64,000 bases of DNA from Faecalibacterium sp. I3-3-33 (GCF_023347295.1 NZ_CP094469.1:2356001-2420000), one strand, 5' to 3'; shown: positions 56,937 through 64,000, counted from the stretch's first letter. A program made the numbers and translations. Notes: a model not told the origin generated them from the letters alone.

Positions 56937-57476
56937 CACGCCTGCCTGCGTCAGGCGCTTACGCAGCAGCGCACCCACGATGCAGGACACCACGATCTTG
57001 CCCAAGTCCAGTGCAATGAAGGGGTAGACGCAGACGGTCAGCGCGTAGCCCAGCTCGCACTGCATCTGAAACACGAACCATGCGGTGCCCAGCACATAGC
57101 AGGCGGCATCGCCCAGCACCAGACCCACAGCGGAGATCACCGGGTTGCCCTTGCTCTTTTCAATGAACATACCGCCAATGAAAGCCAGCAGCAGATAGCC
57201 CACCAGATAACCGCCGGTAGGGCCTGCCAGCTTGGCAAGACCGGCACCGTAGCCGGAAAACACCGGAATGCCGATGGCGCCCAGCGCCAGATAGATAACC
57301 ACACTCAGGGTGCCGAACTTCGGCCCCAGCAGCCATGCGGTCAGGCAGATGACAAAGTTTGCCAGCGAGATGGGCACGGCTCCGATGGGCACGGTCAGCG
57401 GGCCAAGCACGCACAGCACGGCAGCCATCACAGCGGTAACAGCCATCTGGTAGGTAGTCAGTTTTTTGTCTTTCAT
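56907..57476 (-). CDS. bioY: biotin transporter BioY (ECF S component)
   Basis: 189 residues, six membrane segments. Conserved VPIGAVPISLANFVICLTAW, the GPTGGYLVGYLLLAFIGG motif and VLGDAACYVLGTAWF. It captures biotin and works with the shared ECF energising module, not encoded here. ATG 57476 follows the SD AGAGGGG. Promoter: TTGACC (57549-57554), 18 bp, TATACT (57525-57530). I saw no BirA operator. Convergent with argF. Confidence 0.93.
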   Translation of the reverse strand: MKDKKLTTYQMAVTAVMAAVLCVLGPLTVPIGAVPISLANFVICLTAWLLGPKFGTLSVVIYLALGAIGIPVFSGYGAGLAKLAGPTGGYLVGYLLLAFIGGMFIEKSKGNPVISAVGLVLGDAACYVLGTAWFVFQMQCELGYALTVCVYPFIALDLGKIVVSCIVGALLRKRLTQAGVLKLQNAVSE

Positions 57477-57524
57477 AGTCAGTTTTCCCCTCTGTTTTTT
57501 CGTTTTGCAAGGCATCTGTGCCCG

Positions 57525-57554
57525 AGTATACCGCACCGGTGCGCCGCAGGTCAA
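57525..57554 (-). promoter_or_regulatory. bioY promoter
   Basis: Minus-strand TTGACC (57549-57554), 18 bp, TATACT (57525-57530). A small palindrome GCACCGGTGC lies in the spacer. Confidence 0.7.
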
Positions 57555-57592
57555 CGGAAAAGTTTGCAAAGGGTTTACAATCAGATTTTTGA

Positions 57593-57757
57593 TTGTAATA
57601 CTGTGGAAAGTATGTTAAAATAAAAATGCCGCCGGAAACGGCGGCGGGTGCTGTCTGCATAAAAAGGTGGTCTAACGTCCTCCGGCAAGTGTCCGGGGGC
57701 TGTGAAACCTTATTGCTCGGTTCCCCCGGACGCAAATGCGAAAGGGGGGGATGCGTC
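57593..57757 (+). promoter_or_regulatory. promoter and structured leader of small hydrophobic peptide 2
   Basis: -35 TTGTAA (57593-57598), 17 bp, -10 TAAAAT (57616-57621). The leader holds GCCGCC-GGAAAC-GGCGGC, GGTGCTGTCTGCA, GGTGGTCTAAC and TCCGGC. A long stem GTCCGGGGG / CCCCCGGAC (57687-57695, 57723-57731) precedes CGCAAATGCG and the SD AAAGGGGGGG. The CCCCC arm can alternatively pair with the SD. On the minus strand the GGCGGC hairpin is followed by ATTTTTATTTT, a terminator for leftward transcripts. Confidence 0.75.
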
Positions 57758-57868
57758 ATGGTGTTGAATGATGTTCTGCAACTGCTTGTCGTCATCGGCG
57801 GTACAGTGGGGATCACGTTTAAAATTTCATGGGCAATCTTTCAGGAGATCCATAACAATAAGAAATGA
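57758..57868 (+). CDS. 36-aa hydrophobic peptide, candidate type I toxin (copy 2)
   Basis: ATG 57758 with GGGGGGG 7 bp ahead. Peptide MVLNDVLQLLVVIGGTVGIT then FKISWAIFQEIHNNKK: one membrane helix with a basic tail, same plan as copy 1 (GG..(V/Y).ITF.I(S/T)W). The TGA lies in the terminator stem. It follows bioY divergently by 280 bp. Function by analogy to type I toxins only. Confidence 0.78.
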   Translation: MVLNDVLQLLVVIGGTVGITFKISWAIFQEIHNNKK

Positions 57869-57990
57869 CCGCCCACAGTCTCGCAAACACTGAGCGGTCA
57901 TTCTTATTGACTACTTAGCCGAAGGAAACTGACCCTTGCAGCCAGCACCCTTTCTATTTGCAGTATAGCCCATTTTGCACGAAATGTCAA
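57857..57990 (-). ncRNA. convergent small RNA 2, candidate antitoxin RNA
   Basis: Minus-strand promoter TTGACA (57985-57990), 17 bp, TATACT (57962-57967). RNA begins near 57955 with AGAAAGGGTGCTGGCTGCA, forms a small hairpin with TGCA in its loop, and ends at the shared terminator after about 95 nt. The 5' part resembles the peptide-2 leader in the same sense (GGGTGCTG.CTGCA...GGTC). Confidence 0.72.
57864..57902. terminator. two-way terminator of module 2
   Basis: Stem AATGACCGC (57864-57872) and GCGGTCATT (57894-57902); plus tail CTTATTG, minus tail TCTTATTG. The same stem sequence as module 1, with a different loop. Confidence 0.78.
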
Positions 57991-58009
57991 GAAAAACACG
58001 GAGGTTCCC

Positions 58010-58582
58010 ATGGGTGGAGGTCATGTATCGCGGCCGGATTTCGGGATGCCGCAGCCGGATGCGGCGTACCCGCTGACCGAATTCTATCTGCTGGCGCAGC
58101 AGGCGCTGGAAAAAAGCGGCAGCTTTATGCTGCCCGCCCTCTACGCAGGGCTGCACGCCCCCGCCCGGCGTATCTACCGGGAGGAAGCCGCCGGGTATTT
58201 ACAGCTTGCGGCAGCTCCGGCCGAGGGCCTGACCCGGCTGCTCTCCCCTGCCCGGATGCAGCTTTTATACAGCAGCTTACAGGTGCAGCCGGACGGCACC
58301 CCCGCCGCCCTTTTGCTGACCGAGGAGTGCACCCGCCTGACCGTGGCAGTGCAGCTGCTGCCGCCCTTTGTGTGGGAGGACCCGCTGCCGCCGCTGCCGG
58401 ATGTTCCGGCGGCGCTCACCCTGCAACTGACCATGCAGGACGTGATGGCCATCGACACCGCCCCTGCCGCACTGGCGCAAAAACTGGTGCACAGCACCGA
58501 TGGCAAATGCTGGCTGCACCACCCCAAGGCCGAGACCTTTCTCTCCGAGCGGCTGGCGCTGCTGCAAAGGATCTATAAATAA
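58010..58582 (+). CDS. unknown 190-aa soluble protein
   Basis: Not recognised. CGGAGG lies 5 bp before ATG 58010, and the frame runs to a stop with codon use like its neighbours. Leu/Ala/Pro-rich, no membrane segment or signal peptide. Notable blocks: PDAAYPLTEFYLLAQQALE, MQLLYSSLQVQPDGTPAALL and DGKCWLHHPKAETFLSERLA. It starts 20 bp from the promoter of small RNA 2 and is alone. A YmaF- or regulatory-type role cannot be assigned. Confidence 0.72.
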   Translation: MGGGHVSRPDFGMPQPDAAYPLTEFYLLAQQALEKSGSFMLPALYAGLHAPARRIYREEAAGYLQLAAAPAEGLTRLLSPARMQLLYSSLQVQPDGTPAALLLTEECTRLTVAVQLLPPFVWEDPLPPLPDVPAALTLQLTMQDVMAIDTAPAALAQKLVHSTDGKCWLHHPKAETFLSERLALLQRIYK

Positions 58583-58630
58583 TGAAGGAACCGCCGTACA
58601 TCCCCGTGTGCAGCAATTCCTTGTCCATGA

Positions 58631-58755
58631 GACGATTTAAATGGCCTCCGCGTTGCTCTGGCCATATTCAGCGGAAAGACTATTATTTATATTCGTGTTT
58701 GTCGCACTCTGCGGAGTGCGACAAACACATTCTTAGTTTTTTACACGGGGTCTCC
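58631..58755 (+). repeat. two-hairpin dispersed repeat, copy R9
   Basis: GACGATTTAAATGGCC...GGCCAT first stem; AGCGGAAAGACTATTATTTAT; main stem GTGTTTGTCGCACTC / GAGTGCGACAAACAC (58695-58709 and 58714-58728), loop TGCG; degenerate right end TTTTTTACACGGG. The main stem is wholly different from other copies but still perfectly paired. Confidence 0.85.
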
Positions 58756-58758
58756 TCT

Positions 58759-59000
58759 TTTACTTTTTTGCGATTCCGTGGTATACTGACCGGTAAACCG
58801 GCAGGATATCCAACCTCTGTCGGAGAACGTGGACGTACCTTGCGGCCCGGTGCGTCCAGCACACAAAAAATGGAAGGATCCGGGTTTTGTTCTGCAATAA
58901 TCGGGGATGCTGAGCCGTATATTGAGTGAACGTCCCCGTGAGAACCACAAACATTCCATCGAGAAGCCCGCTTCCGGGCATCCAAGGAGAGTTTATAACA
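58759..59000 (+). promoter_or_regulatory. promoter and long leader of ECF sigma operon 1
   Basis: -35 TTTACT (58759-58764), 17 bp, -10 TATACT (58782-58787). A leader of about 205 nt follows with stems TGGACG/CGTCCA (around 58831-58859) and CGGGGA/TCCCCG (around 58902-58939). I do not recognise it as a known riboswitch. No terminator is evident. Confidence 0.55.
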
Positions 59001-59495
59001 ATGGGACAGCTGACCAGAAACGAAGTATTTACCTTGGCGGTGCAGCGTTACAGCGACACCGTCTACCGCACTGCGGTGCATAATTGCCGCTGCGCAGCCG
59101 ATGCTGAAGATGTGGTGCAGGATGTGTTTGAAAAGCTGCTGCACTACAACGGCATCTTTGAGAGTGAGGAGCATCTCAAAGCATGGCTGCTGCGGGTGGC
59201 CATCAACCGCTGCCGGGATCTGACCCGCGCCGCCCACCAAAAGGACACCGAACTGGACGAGAACCTGCCCGCCCCCGATGTTCTGGAAGAGGACGGCAGC
59301 GTGCTGGATGCCATCCGCACGCTGCCGGAAAACTACCGCAATGCCATCTATCTGCATTACTACGAGGGATACACTGCGGCAGAGATCGGGCGGATGATGG
59401 CGGTGCCCACAAACACGGTACTAAGCTGGCTGCGGCGCGCACGGGCACAGTTACATACGATGCTGAAGGAGGAGATCGAAGATGAGGTGGTATGA
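59001..59495 (+). CDS. ECF-type RNA polymerase sigma factor
   Basis: 164 residues. Sigma region 2 (ADAEDVVQDVFEKLLHYNGI, LKAWLLRVAINRCRDLTR) and region 4 (LPENYRNAIYLHYYEGYTAA, then TVLSWLRRARAQL). ATG 59001 has AAGGAG 11 bp ahead. Its 3' end overlaps the DUF4349 gene by 14 bp, the usual coupling of an ECF sigma with its membrane regulator. Confidence 0.92.
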   Translation: MGQLTRNEVFTLAVQRYSDTVYRTAVHNCRCAADAEDVVQDVFEKLLHYNGIFESEEHLKAWLLRVAINRCRDLTRAAHQKDTELDENLPAPDVLEEDGSVLDAIRTLPENYRNAIYLHYYEGYTAAEIGRMMAVPTNTVLSWLRRARAQLHTMLKEEIEDEVV

Positions 59496-60645
59496 ATATA
59501 AGATGGAGGTCGATGACCTGACTGCCCCGGACGATCTGAAGGCAAAACTGCTGGCCATGACCGACACCCTGACTGCGGAGGAAAAGGCTGAACCCATGAT
59601 GGCCGCCCCTGCCCCGCAGACCGCTGCACCCGCAGCACCCCTGAATATCGAACCCAAGAAGAAAAAGCCCATCCACTTCCCGGTAAAGCAGCTGGGCACG
59701 CTGGCCGCCTGTCTGGCCGTGTGCGTGCTAGGTTACAGCACCCTGCATCTGGGCATCGGGATGGGCAGCGCCAAAAGCAGCGCACCCGCCCTGTACGCAG
59801 CCGAAGGCGCTGCCGACAGCTCCGCTGCCTCTGTGGCAGCAGGCGGGTTTGATCTCCAGCACGCCGCGCTGGACAGCGCCCCCGAGGCGGTGAATTATAG
59901 TCTGGAGGCAGACGACCGTTCTCTGGAAACGGAGTACAGCGGCACCGGCAGCACCGAGGCTGCTGCCCCTGCGGTGGATAGTGCCAAGATCATCTACACC
60001 GCCAACCTGACGCTGGAAAGCAAGGACTACGAAGCAGCCCGCAGTGCGTTGGACAGCGCCCTTGCCGAGGCGGGCGGCTATCTGGAATCCAGCAGCGAGT
60101 ACACGCGCACCGGTTCCAGCCGCTCGGTCAACCTGACCTACCGGGTGCCGCAGGCCAACTACCAGAGCTTTCTGGACGCTGTTGCCGCTGCCGGCAATGT
60201 GACCTACCGCAGCCAGCAGGCCGATGATGTGACCACCCAGTATATGGACGTGTCCGCGCGGCTTGCCAATCTGCAGGCACAGCGCACCCGCTTACAGCAG
60301 CTTCAGGCACAGGCCGAAACTCTTTCCGACCTGTTACAGATCGAGGATTCCCTCACCGAGGTGCAGTCCCAGATCGAGAGCTGGCAGAGCCAGCTGGACT
60401 GGTACAGCAACCAGGTGCAGCAGTGCACCGTGTATATCGACCTGAACGAGGTGCAGACCTACACCCCTGCGGACGAAGGCTTCTTCTCCCGCATCGGCAC
60501 CGCCTTTACCTCCGGCTGGGGCAACTTTGTGAACGGCTTGCAGCAGCTGGTGGTGGCGCTGGCCTCCGTTTGGCCGCTGGCCGTGCTGGCGTGCGCTGCG
60601 GTCGCCCTTGCGCTTGCGTGGCGCAAAAAGCACCCGAAGAAGTGA
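59482..60645 (+). CDS. DUF4349 membrane protein, likely anti-sigma partner
   Basis: 387 residues. A cytoplasmic N-terminal part (1-70), a membrane segment (about 74-92, LGTLAACLAVCVLGYSTLHL), an Ala/Ser-rich outside linker, the DUF4349 core (IIYTANLTLESKDYEAARSA) with a coiled coil (NLQAQRTRLQQLQAQAETLS), and a last membrane segment (VWPLAVLACAAVALALAW). The 14-bp overlap with the sigma gene suggests it holds the sigma factor at the membrane; that role is inference. Confidence 0.85.
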   Translation: MRWYEYKMEVDDLTAPDDLKAKLLAMTDTLTAEEKAEPMMAAPAPQTAAPAAPLNIEPKKKKPIHFPVKQLGTLAACLAVCVLGYSTLHLGIGMGSAKSSAPALYAAEGAADSSAASVAAGGFDLQHAALDSAPEAVNYSLEADDRSLETEYSGTGSTEAAAPAVDSAKIIYTANLTLESKDYEAARSALDSALAEAGGYLESSSEYTRTGSSRSVNLTYRVPQANYQSFLDAVAAAGNVTYRSQQADDVTTQYMDVSARLANLQAQRTRLQQLQAQAETLSDLLQIEDSLTEVQSQIESWQSQLDWYSNQVQQCTVYIDLNEVQTYTPADEGFFSRIGTAFTSGWGNFVNGLQQLVVALASVWPLAVLACAAVALALAWRKKHPKK

Positions 60646-60664
60646 CCTCATAAATTTTCCACAT

Positions 60665-60695
60665 AAAGGCTTCCCCCGGCTGGGGGAAGCCTTTT
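60665..60695 (+). terminator. terminator after DUF4349 gene
   Basis: Stem AAAGGCTTCCCCC / GGGGGAAGCCTTTT. Confidence 0.85.
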
Positions 60696-60715
60696 GTTCC
60701 ACCCCGCTGAAAACG

Positions 60716-60762
60716 ACCACCCCTGTCCCGCCGGGCTGCTGCACCGGGAGACAGGGGTGGTT
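60716..60762. terminator. terminator after SDR gene
   Basis: Stem ACCACCCCTGTC / GACAGGGGTGGT with a loop holding CCCG...CGGG; T-run on plus, GTTTTC on minus. It ends the SDR gene from the other side. Confidence 0.78.
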
Positions 60763-60785
60763 TTTGTTATATTTCGCAGTACTTA

Positions 60786-61640
60786 TTACACTCCGGAATA
60801 GGCCGAGAAGCCGCCGTCCACCGGCAGGCAGATGCCGGTGATGAAGCCCGCTGCATCATTGTTCAGTAGGAACAGCAGTGCACCCACAAGGTCCTTTTCG
60901 CTGTCGCCGAAGTGTCCCATGGGGGTGGCGGCAAGGATCTTTTTGGTGCGGTCGGTGGGGGTGCCGTCCTCGTTGAAGAGCAGCTTTGCGTTCTGCTCGC
61001 TGGCAAAGAAGCCCGGCGCGATGGCGTTGACCCGGATGCCCACCTTGCTGAAATGCACCGCCAGCCACTGGGTAAAGTTGGTCACAGCAGCCTTGGAGCC
61101 GGAGTAGGCAGGGATCTTGGTCAGGGGCAGGTAGGCGTTCATGCTGGAAATGTTCAGGATGTTGCAGCCCTCGCGGCCTACCATCTGGCGGGCAAAGGCC
61201 TGCGTGGGCAGAAGCGTGCCGATGAAGTTCAGGTTGAACACCATCTCCACGCCGCTCTCGTCCAGATCAAAGAAGGTGACAGTGTCGCTTTCCAGATCGG
61301 CCATCTCAAAATATTCCTTGTCCGTGTTGGCACGGGCGTTGTTGCCGCCTGCACCGTTCACAAGGATATCGCAGGGGCCAAGGTCTGCCAGCACGTCCTC
61401 GGCTACCTGCAGGCAGTTGGCCTTGTTCATCACGTTGCAGGTGTAGCCTTTGGCGATGCCGCCCTCGGCTTCGATCTCGTCCGCAAGCTCCTTGAGCTTA
61501 TCCATGTTGCGGCCCAGCAGCGCCACCTTTGCACCGGCGCGTGCCAGCGCCTTGGCAAAAATGGAGCACAGCGTGCCGCTTGCGCCGGTGACAACGGCTA
61601 CCTTGCCGGTGAGATCGGTGTTCAGTACATTCTTTTCCAT
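60786..61640 (-). CDS. SDR oxidoreductase, D-mannonate oxidoreductase-like
   Basis: 284 residues. Rossmann TGASGTLCSIFAKALAR, NNAG-type VNGAGGNNA, Ser-Tyr-Lys in NISSMNAY and AYSGSKAAV. The block KILAATPMGHFG and the GFFASEQNAKLL stretch resemble the Firmicutes SDR-type fructuronate/mannonate oxidoreductase (YjmF-like). It would interconvert fructuronate and mannonate in glucuronate use, but no uxuA or uxaC is nearby, so the substrate is tentative. AGGAGG precedes ATG. Confidence 0.85.
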   Translation of the reverse strand: MEKNVLNTDLTGKVAVVTGASGTLCSIFAKALARAGAKVALLGRNMDKLKELADEIEAEGGIAKGYTCNVMNKANCLQVAEDVLADLGPCDILVNGAGGNNARANTDKEYFEMADLESDTVTFFDLDESGVEMVFNLNFIGTLLPTQAFARQMVGREGCNILNISSMNAYLPLTKIPAYSGSKAAVTNFTQWLAVHFSKVGIRVNAIAPGFFASEQNAKLLFNEDGTPTDRTKKILAATPMGHFGDSEKDLVGALLFLLNNDAAGFITGICLPVDGGFSAYSGV

Positions 61641-61836
61641 AACATCCTCCTGTTACAGCCGTATTCATTGGCTAGAGTATAACAGAAAAAGACGGTCTTT
61701 GCCAGAACATTCTTATTATAAAATGGGAATATTTTACGCTTTTTCGTGGTCAACAAGCACGATATCTTCTGGATGCCGTGCAGACGGAATCGTGCAAAAT
61801 CGCAAAAATGACCGTTTATGTATAAGTATAGGAACG

Positions 61837-61873
61837 CAAAAAACAGGTTGAACTTATAAAGTTCAACCTGTTT
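61837..61873 (-). terminator. terminator after tRNA-fMet
   Basis: Minus-strand stem AACAGGTTGAAC / GTTCAACCTGTT followed by TTTTTGCG, starting 3 nt past the tRNA CCA end. Confidence 0.88.
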
Positions 61874-61875
61874 GG

Positions 61876-61952
<77 letters not shown>

Positions 61953-61997
61953 ATATTTACTTTTTGCCTTTCAGCGGTTCTCGCTGACTGCTCAAGT

Positions 61998-62026
61998 ATA
62001 ATACCACAGGGCAGGCAGAATGTCAA
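61998..62026 (-). promoter_or_regulatory. tRNA-fMet promoter
   Basis: Minus-strand TTGACA (62021-62026), 17 bp, TATTAT (61998-62003). Confidence 0.82.
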
Positions 62027-62085
62027 CCCTTTTTGAGAATTTTTTTCGTTTTATGCGCTCCGGGTCTTGCGCAGCGCCAGAGCGT

Positions 62086-62142
62086 ATAAAAGCCATACCC
62101 CGCTGCCGTGGGATCGGCCTGCGGGGTGCGGCTTTTTATGAT
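62086..62142. terminator. orphan two-way terminator hairpin
   Basis: AAAAGCC..ACCCCGC / GCGGGGT..GGCTTTTT. It follows no recognised plus-strand gene; it may insulate the tRNA promoter from the sigma operon. Confidence 0.55.
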
Positions 62143-62190
62143 GAAGGAGAAAGAAGATAAAAAAGAGAGGGCTGGACGATGCCAGCGCTC

Positions 62191-62229
62191 TTGACAAGGA
62201 AAAACACAAGGTTCTTTATTATAATAAAG
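62191..62229 (+). promoter_or_regulatory. candidate promoter/operator of ECF sigma operon 2
   Basis: TTGACA at 62191-62196 with an AT-rich region beyond; CTTTAT or TTTATT at 17-18 bp could be the -10. A perfect 16-bp palindrome CTTTATTATAATAAAG (62214-62229) covers that -10. The remaining sequence up to 62288 is AT-rich with nothing clear. Confidence 0.5.
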
Positions 62230-62288
62230 CTATAAGAACATAATAAAGGCAATTATTTGAAATTTTTGAAAAAACAGAAATCATTTTG

Positions 62289-62864
62289 ATGATGTGGAAC
62301 GTTTTAATAGACAGGAAGGGGGTGAACCGTATCCAGACAGAATTATTGCTGCGGAAAGCGCAGAGCGGAGATACAGGTGCGCTGGACACTCTGATTACAG
62401 CGTACTATCCACAAATTCTGAACTATTGCCGTTGGCATACAGCGGACGAGCAGCAGGCGCAGGATGCAGCACAGGAAACCTTTTTGAAAGCGGTGCGCTG
62501 GCTGGATTCCTGTGGTGGATTTCAGGGGGCATTCCGTCCCTTTCTGTACAAAATCGCAAAAAACATTTGCATCGATCTGAACCGTACGATGGAGCGGACG
62601 GAGGTATCACTGGAGAGCTTGCCGGGCGAACCCGCCTATCAGGAAAGCGGCTTTGCTGCGGCAGAGGAGAAAGCAAACCTGCGAGCGCTGACGGCCCAGC
62701 TGGAGCCAGAACAGCGGGAACTGGTATTGCTGCGGTTCGCACAACAGCTTAAATTGCGGGAGATCGCGCAGATCACAGGTCTGCCCCTGCGCACAGTGCA
62801 GTCCCGCCTGCGTGCCGCATTGAAAACCTTGAAAATGCAATTGGAAAAGGAGGACTGGAGATGA
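62289..62864 (+). CDS. ECF-type RNA polymerase sigma factor
   Basis: About 191 residues if started at the first ATG (62289); no good SD is visible there. GTG 62322 follows AGGAAGGGG but with almost no spacing, so the start is unsure. Region 2 (DTLITAYYPQILNYCRWHTA, QDAAQETFLKAVRW) and region 4 (EPEQRELVLLRFAQQLKLRE, LPLRTVQSRLRAALKTL) are clear. It overlaps the next gene by ATGA, so the sigma factor, membrane protein and ABC ATPase form one operon. Confidence 0.87.
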   Translation: MMWNVLIDRKGVNRIQTELLLRKAQSGDTGALDTLITAYYPQILNYCRWHTADEQQAQDAAQETFLKAVRWLDSCGGFQGAFRPFLYKIAKNICIDLNRTMERTEVSLESLPGEPAYQESGFAAAEEKANLRALTAQLEPEQRELVLLRFAQQLKLREIAQITGLPLRTVQSRLRAALKTLKMQLEKEDWR

Positions 62865-63592
62865 ATCGAGCCTTTGAAAAAGAACTGTCCAGAGCACTGG
62901 CGACAGAGCTTGACACAGCCGCACCGAAAACGCTGCTGCGCCGCTGCCGGGCGGAACATGTCGTAAAACAACGGAGTGATTGGCGTGATTTGCTGCACTG
63001 CCAGTTCAAATTGCTGGGCTGGAAGGTCTGGGCGCTGGAAGCAATGGCGGCACTGACGTTGTACAGTGTGGGTCGGGAACTTGCCCTGTGGGAGAAGGCA
63101 TGGACATTACGCAATGCACTGTTTGGTCTGAGCACACTTGCCATGCTGACAGCCCTGCTCGGTCTGCCGTTTTTATACCGGGCAAGTCAATATAAGATGC
63201 TTGAACTGGAACAAGCCACATATGCAGGAATCGGTCGTCCGCTGGTGATGCGGTTTTTGCTGCTGCTGGCGGGGGAAACGATCCTGCTGGGAGTGCTGGT
63301 ACTCAATGTGCGGGCAGCCGTGCCATGGAGCATCGGGCAACTGCTGGCGGTGCTGACCGTGCCATTCCTGACCGCAAACAATGAGCTGCTTCTGCTGCTG
63401 CGCTGGGTGCGCCCGGAATGGATGATGACCGGGGCTGTACCGCTGTTTGCAGGGCAGCTGTGTTTGCTGCGGTTCGTGCAATTATCGGAACTGCCGAAAG
63501 GTCTGCCGCTGGCGGCGGGCGTGCTGGTGCTCTGTATGGTGTTGCAGTGCATCCGGCTTGCCGCCCGGTCAGAATATATTGCAGAAGGCTGA
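62861..63592 (+). CDS. membrane protein of unknown family in sigma/ABC operon
   Basis: 243 residues. N-terminal 60 residues are soluble (MNRAFEKELSRALATELDTA), followed by six hydrophobic segments (for example FGLSTLAMLTALLGLPFLY, VMRFLLLLAGETILLGVLVL, LPLAAGVLVLCMVLQCIRLA). It could be an anti-sigma protein, from its place right after the sigma gene, or an ABC accessory subunit. Its start overlaps the sigma stop (ATGA), and the ABC ATPase starts 12 bp later. Confidence 0.78.
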   Translation: MNRAFEKELSRALATELDTAAPKTLLRRCRAEHVVKQRSDWRDLLHCQFKLLGWKVWALEAMAALTLYSVGRELALWEKAWTLRNALFGLSTLAMLTALLGLPFLYRASQYKMLELEQATYAGIGRPLVMRFLLLLAGETILLGVLVLNVRAAVPWSIGQLLAVLTVPFLTANNELLLLLRWVRPEWMMTGAVPLFAGQLCLLRFVQLSELPKGLPLAAGVLVLCMVLQCIRLAARSEYIAEG

Positions 63593-63604
63593 AAGGAGCA
63601 AGTC

Positions 63605-64000
63605 ATGGAACTGAAAATTCAGAATATTACAAAGCGATACCGGGATAAAACGGCGGTGGATGATGTGTCCATCACTCTCACGCCGGGTGTGTGGGGACTG
63701 CTGGGGGCGAATGGTGCAGGCAAAACAACCTTAATGCGGATGCTGGCGGGCATTCTGCGGCCTAGCAGTGGCCGGATTTTGTGCGATGGGGTGGAGATTG
63801 GGACGCTTGGTGCGGCCTACCGGGAAAAGCTGGGGTATCTGCCGCAGGAATTCGGGTTTTACCCGGAATTCACGGTGCAGGACTATCTGGAATATATGGC
63901 GGCGCTCAAGGGTCTGCCGCGCACAGAGGCTGCCCGGCAGATCGACGCGCTGCTGGAGCGGGTAAGCCTCACTGAGGTGCGCCGCAAAAAGATCATAAAG
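63605..64000 (+). CDS. ABC transporter ATP-binding protein (cut by window end)
   Basis: The first 132 codons only; the frame is still open at 64000. Begins MELKIQNITKRYRDKTAVDD; Walker A LLGANGAGKTTLMRML; Q-loop LGYLPQEFGFYPEFTVQDYL. The signature and Walker B lie outside. The CcmA/ABC-2 type, usually paired with a membrane permease. The SD AAAGGAG precedes ATG. Confidence 0.9.
   Translation, partial: MELKIQNITKRYRDKTAVDDVSITLTPGVWGLLGANGAGKTTLMRMLAGILRPSSGRILCDGVEIGTLGAAYREKLGYLPQEFGFYPEFTVQDYLEYMAALKGLPRTEAARQIDALLERVSLTEVRRKKIIK

Overview
The window is one end-to-end stretch of a GC-rich Firmicutes chromosome. The 16S gene at 3349-4858 (minus strand) reads, from memory, like Faecalibacterium prausnitzii. 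The gene content fits that: short intergenic gaps, sigma-A promoters, T-box leaders, and ArgR- and MerR-type operators. I used no database, so the genus is a strong impression rather than a proof.

Layout. 1-5.1 kb: an rRNA operon on the minus strand (5S, 23S, 16S) with a near-consensus promoter and no tRNA in the 16S-23S spacer. 5.4-9.3 kb: a small MerR-YbjQ-CPBP operon, a DEAD-box helicase and an HU protein. 9.5-18.8 kb: a pyrimidine operon, transcribed pyrC-pyrF-pyrK-pyrD-pyrE-carA-carB, preceded by a leader peptide and intrinsic terminator that look like a pyrBI-style UTP-sensing attenuator. 19-30 kb: cysE, a response regulator with HD-GYP and GGDEF domains, a division/cell-wall block (ftsW, murA, ftsZ, a coiled-coil protein, and a divergent class B PBP), and xpt. 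30-37 kb: a patatin-like lipase, then rpmG-secE-nusG-rplK-rplA and rplJ-rplL, facing ddl-murI-DUF1934-argS. 39-52 kb: dusB, a YfbR-like nucleotidase, a YfhO-like membrane protein, a tryptophan T-box with a TrpXYZ-like ABC transporter, a HAD phosphatase, GntR and Fur regulators, and an asparagine T-box with asnB. 52-64 kb: an EF-G-like GTPase, dCMP deaminase, argF with an ARG box, bioY, two ECF-type sigma operons, an SDR oxidoreductase, initiator tRNA, and an ABC ATPase cut by the window end.

Three things stand out beyond the housekeeping genes. (1) Two paralogous modules (54.70-55.09 kb and 57.59-57.99 kb) each encode a 33-36 residue hydrophobic peptide. Each faces a convergent small RNA driven by a consensus promoter, with a shared two-way terminator between them. 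This resembles a type I toxin-antitoxin locus of the Fst/par kind, but the two 5' leaders are inverted repeats of each other. (2) The pyr leader codes a U-rich 29-residue peptide ending at the base of a terminator. (3) A dispersed repeat of about 110-120 bp occurs at least nine times. It has two hairpins whose stems change in a compensating way while the main loop stays C(TGCG)G, a cUNCGg tetraloop in RNA.

Start codons were chosen from visible ribosome binding sites; where the choice differs from the longest open frame this is stated. Promoters, operators and RNA structures were read by eye and are untested.
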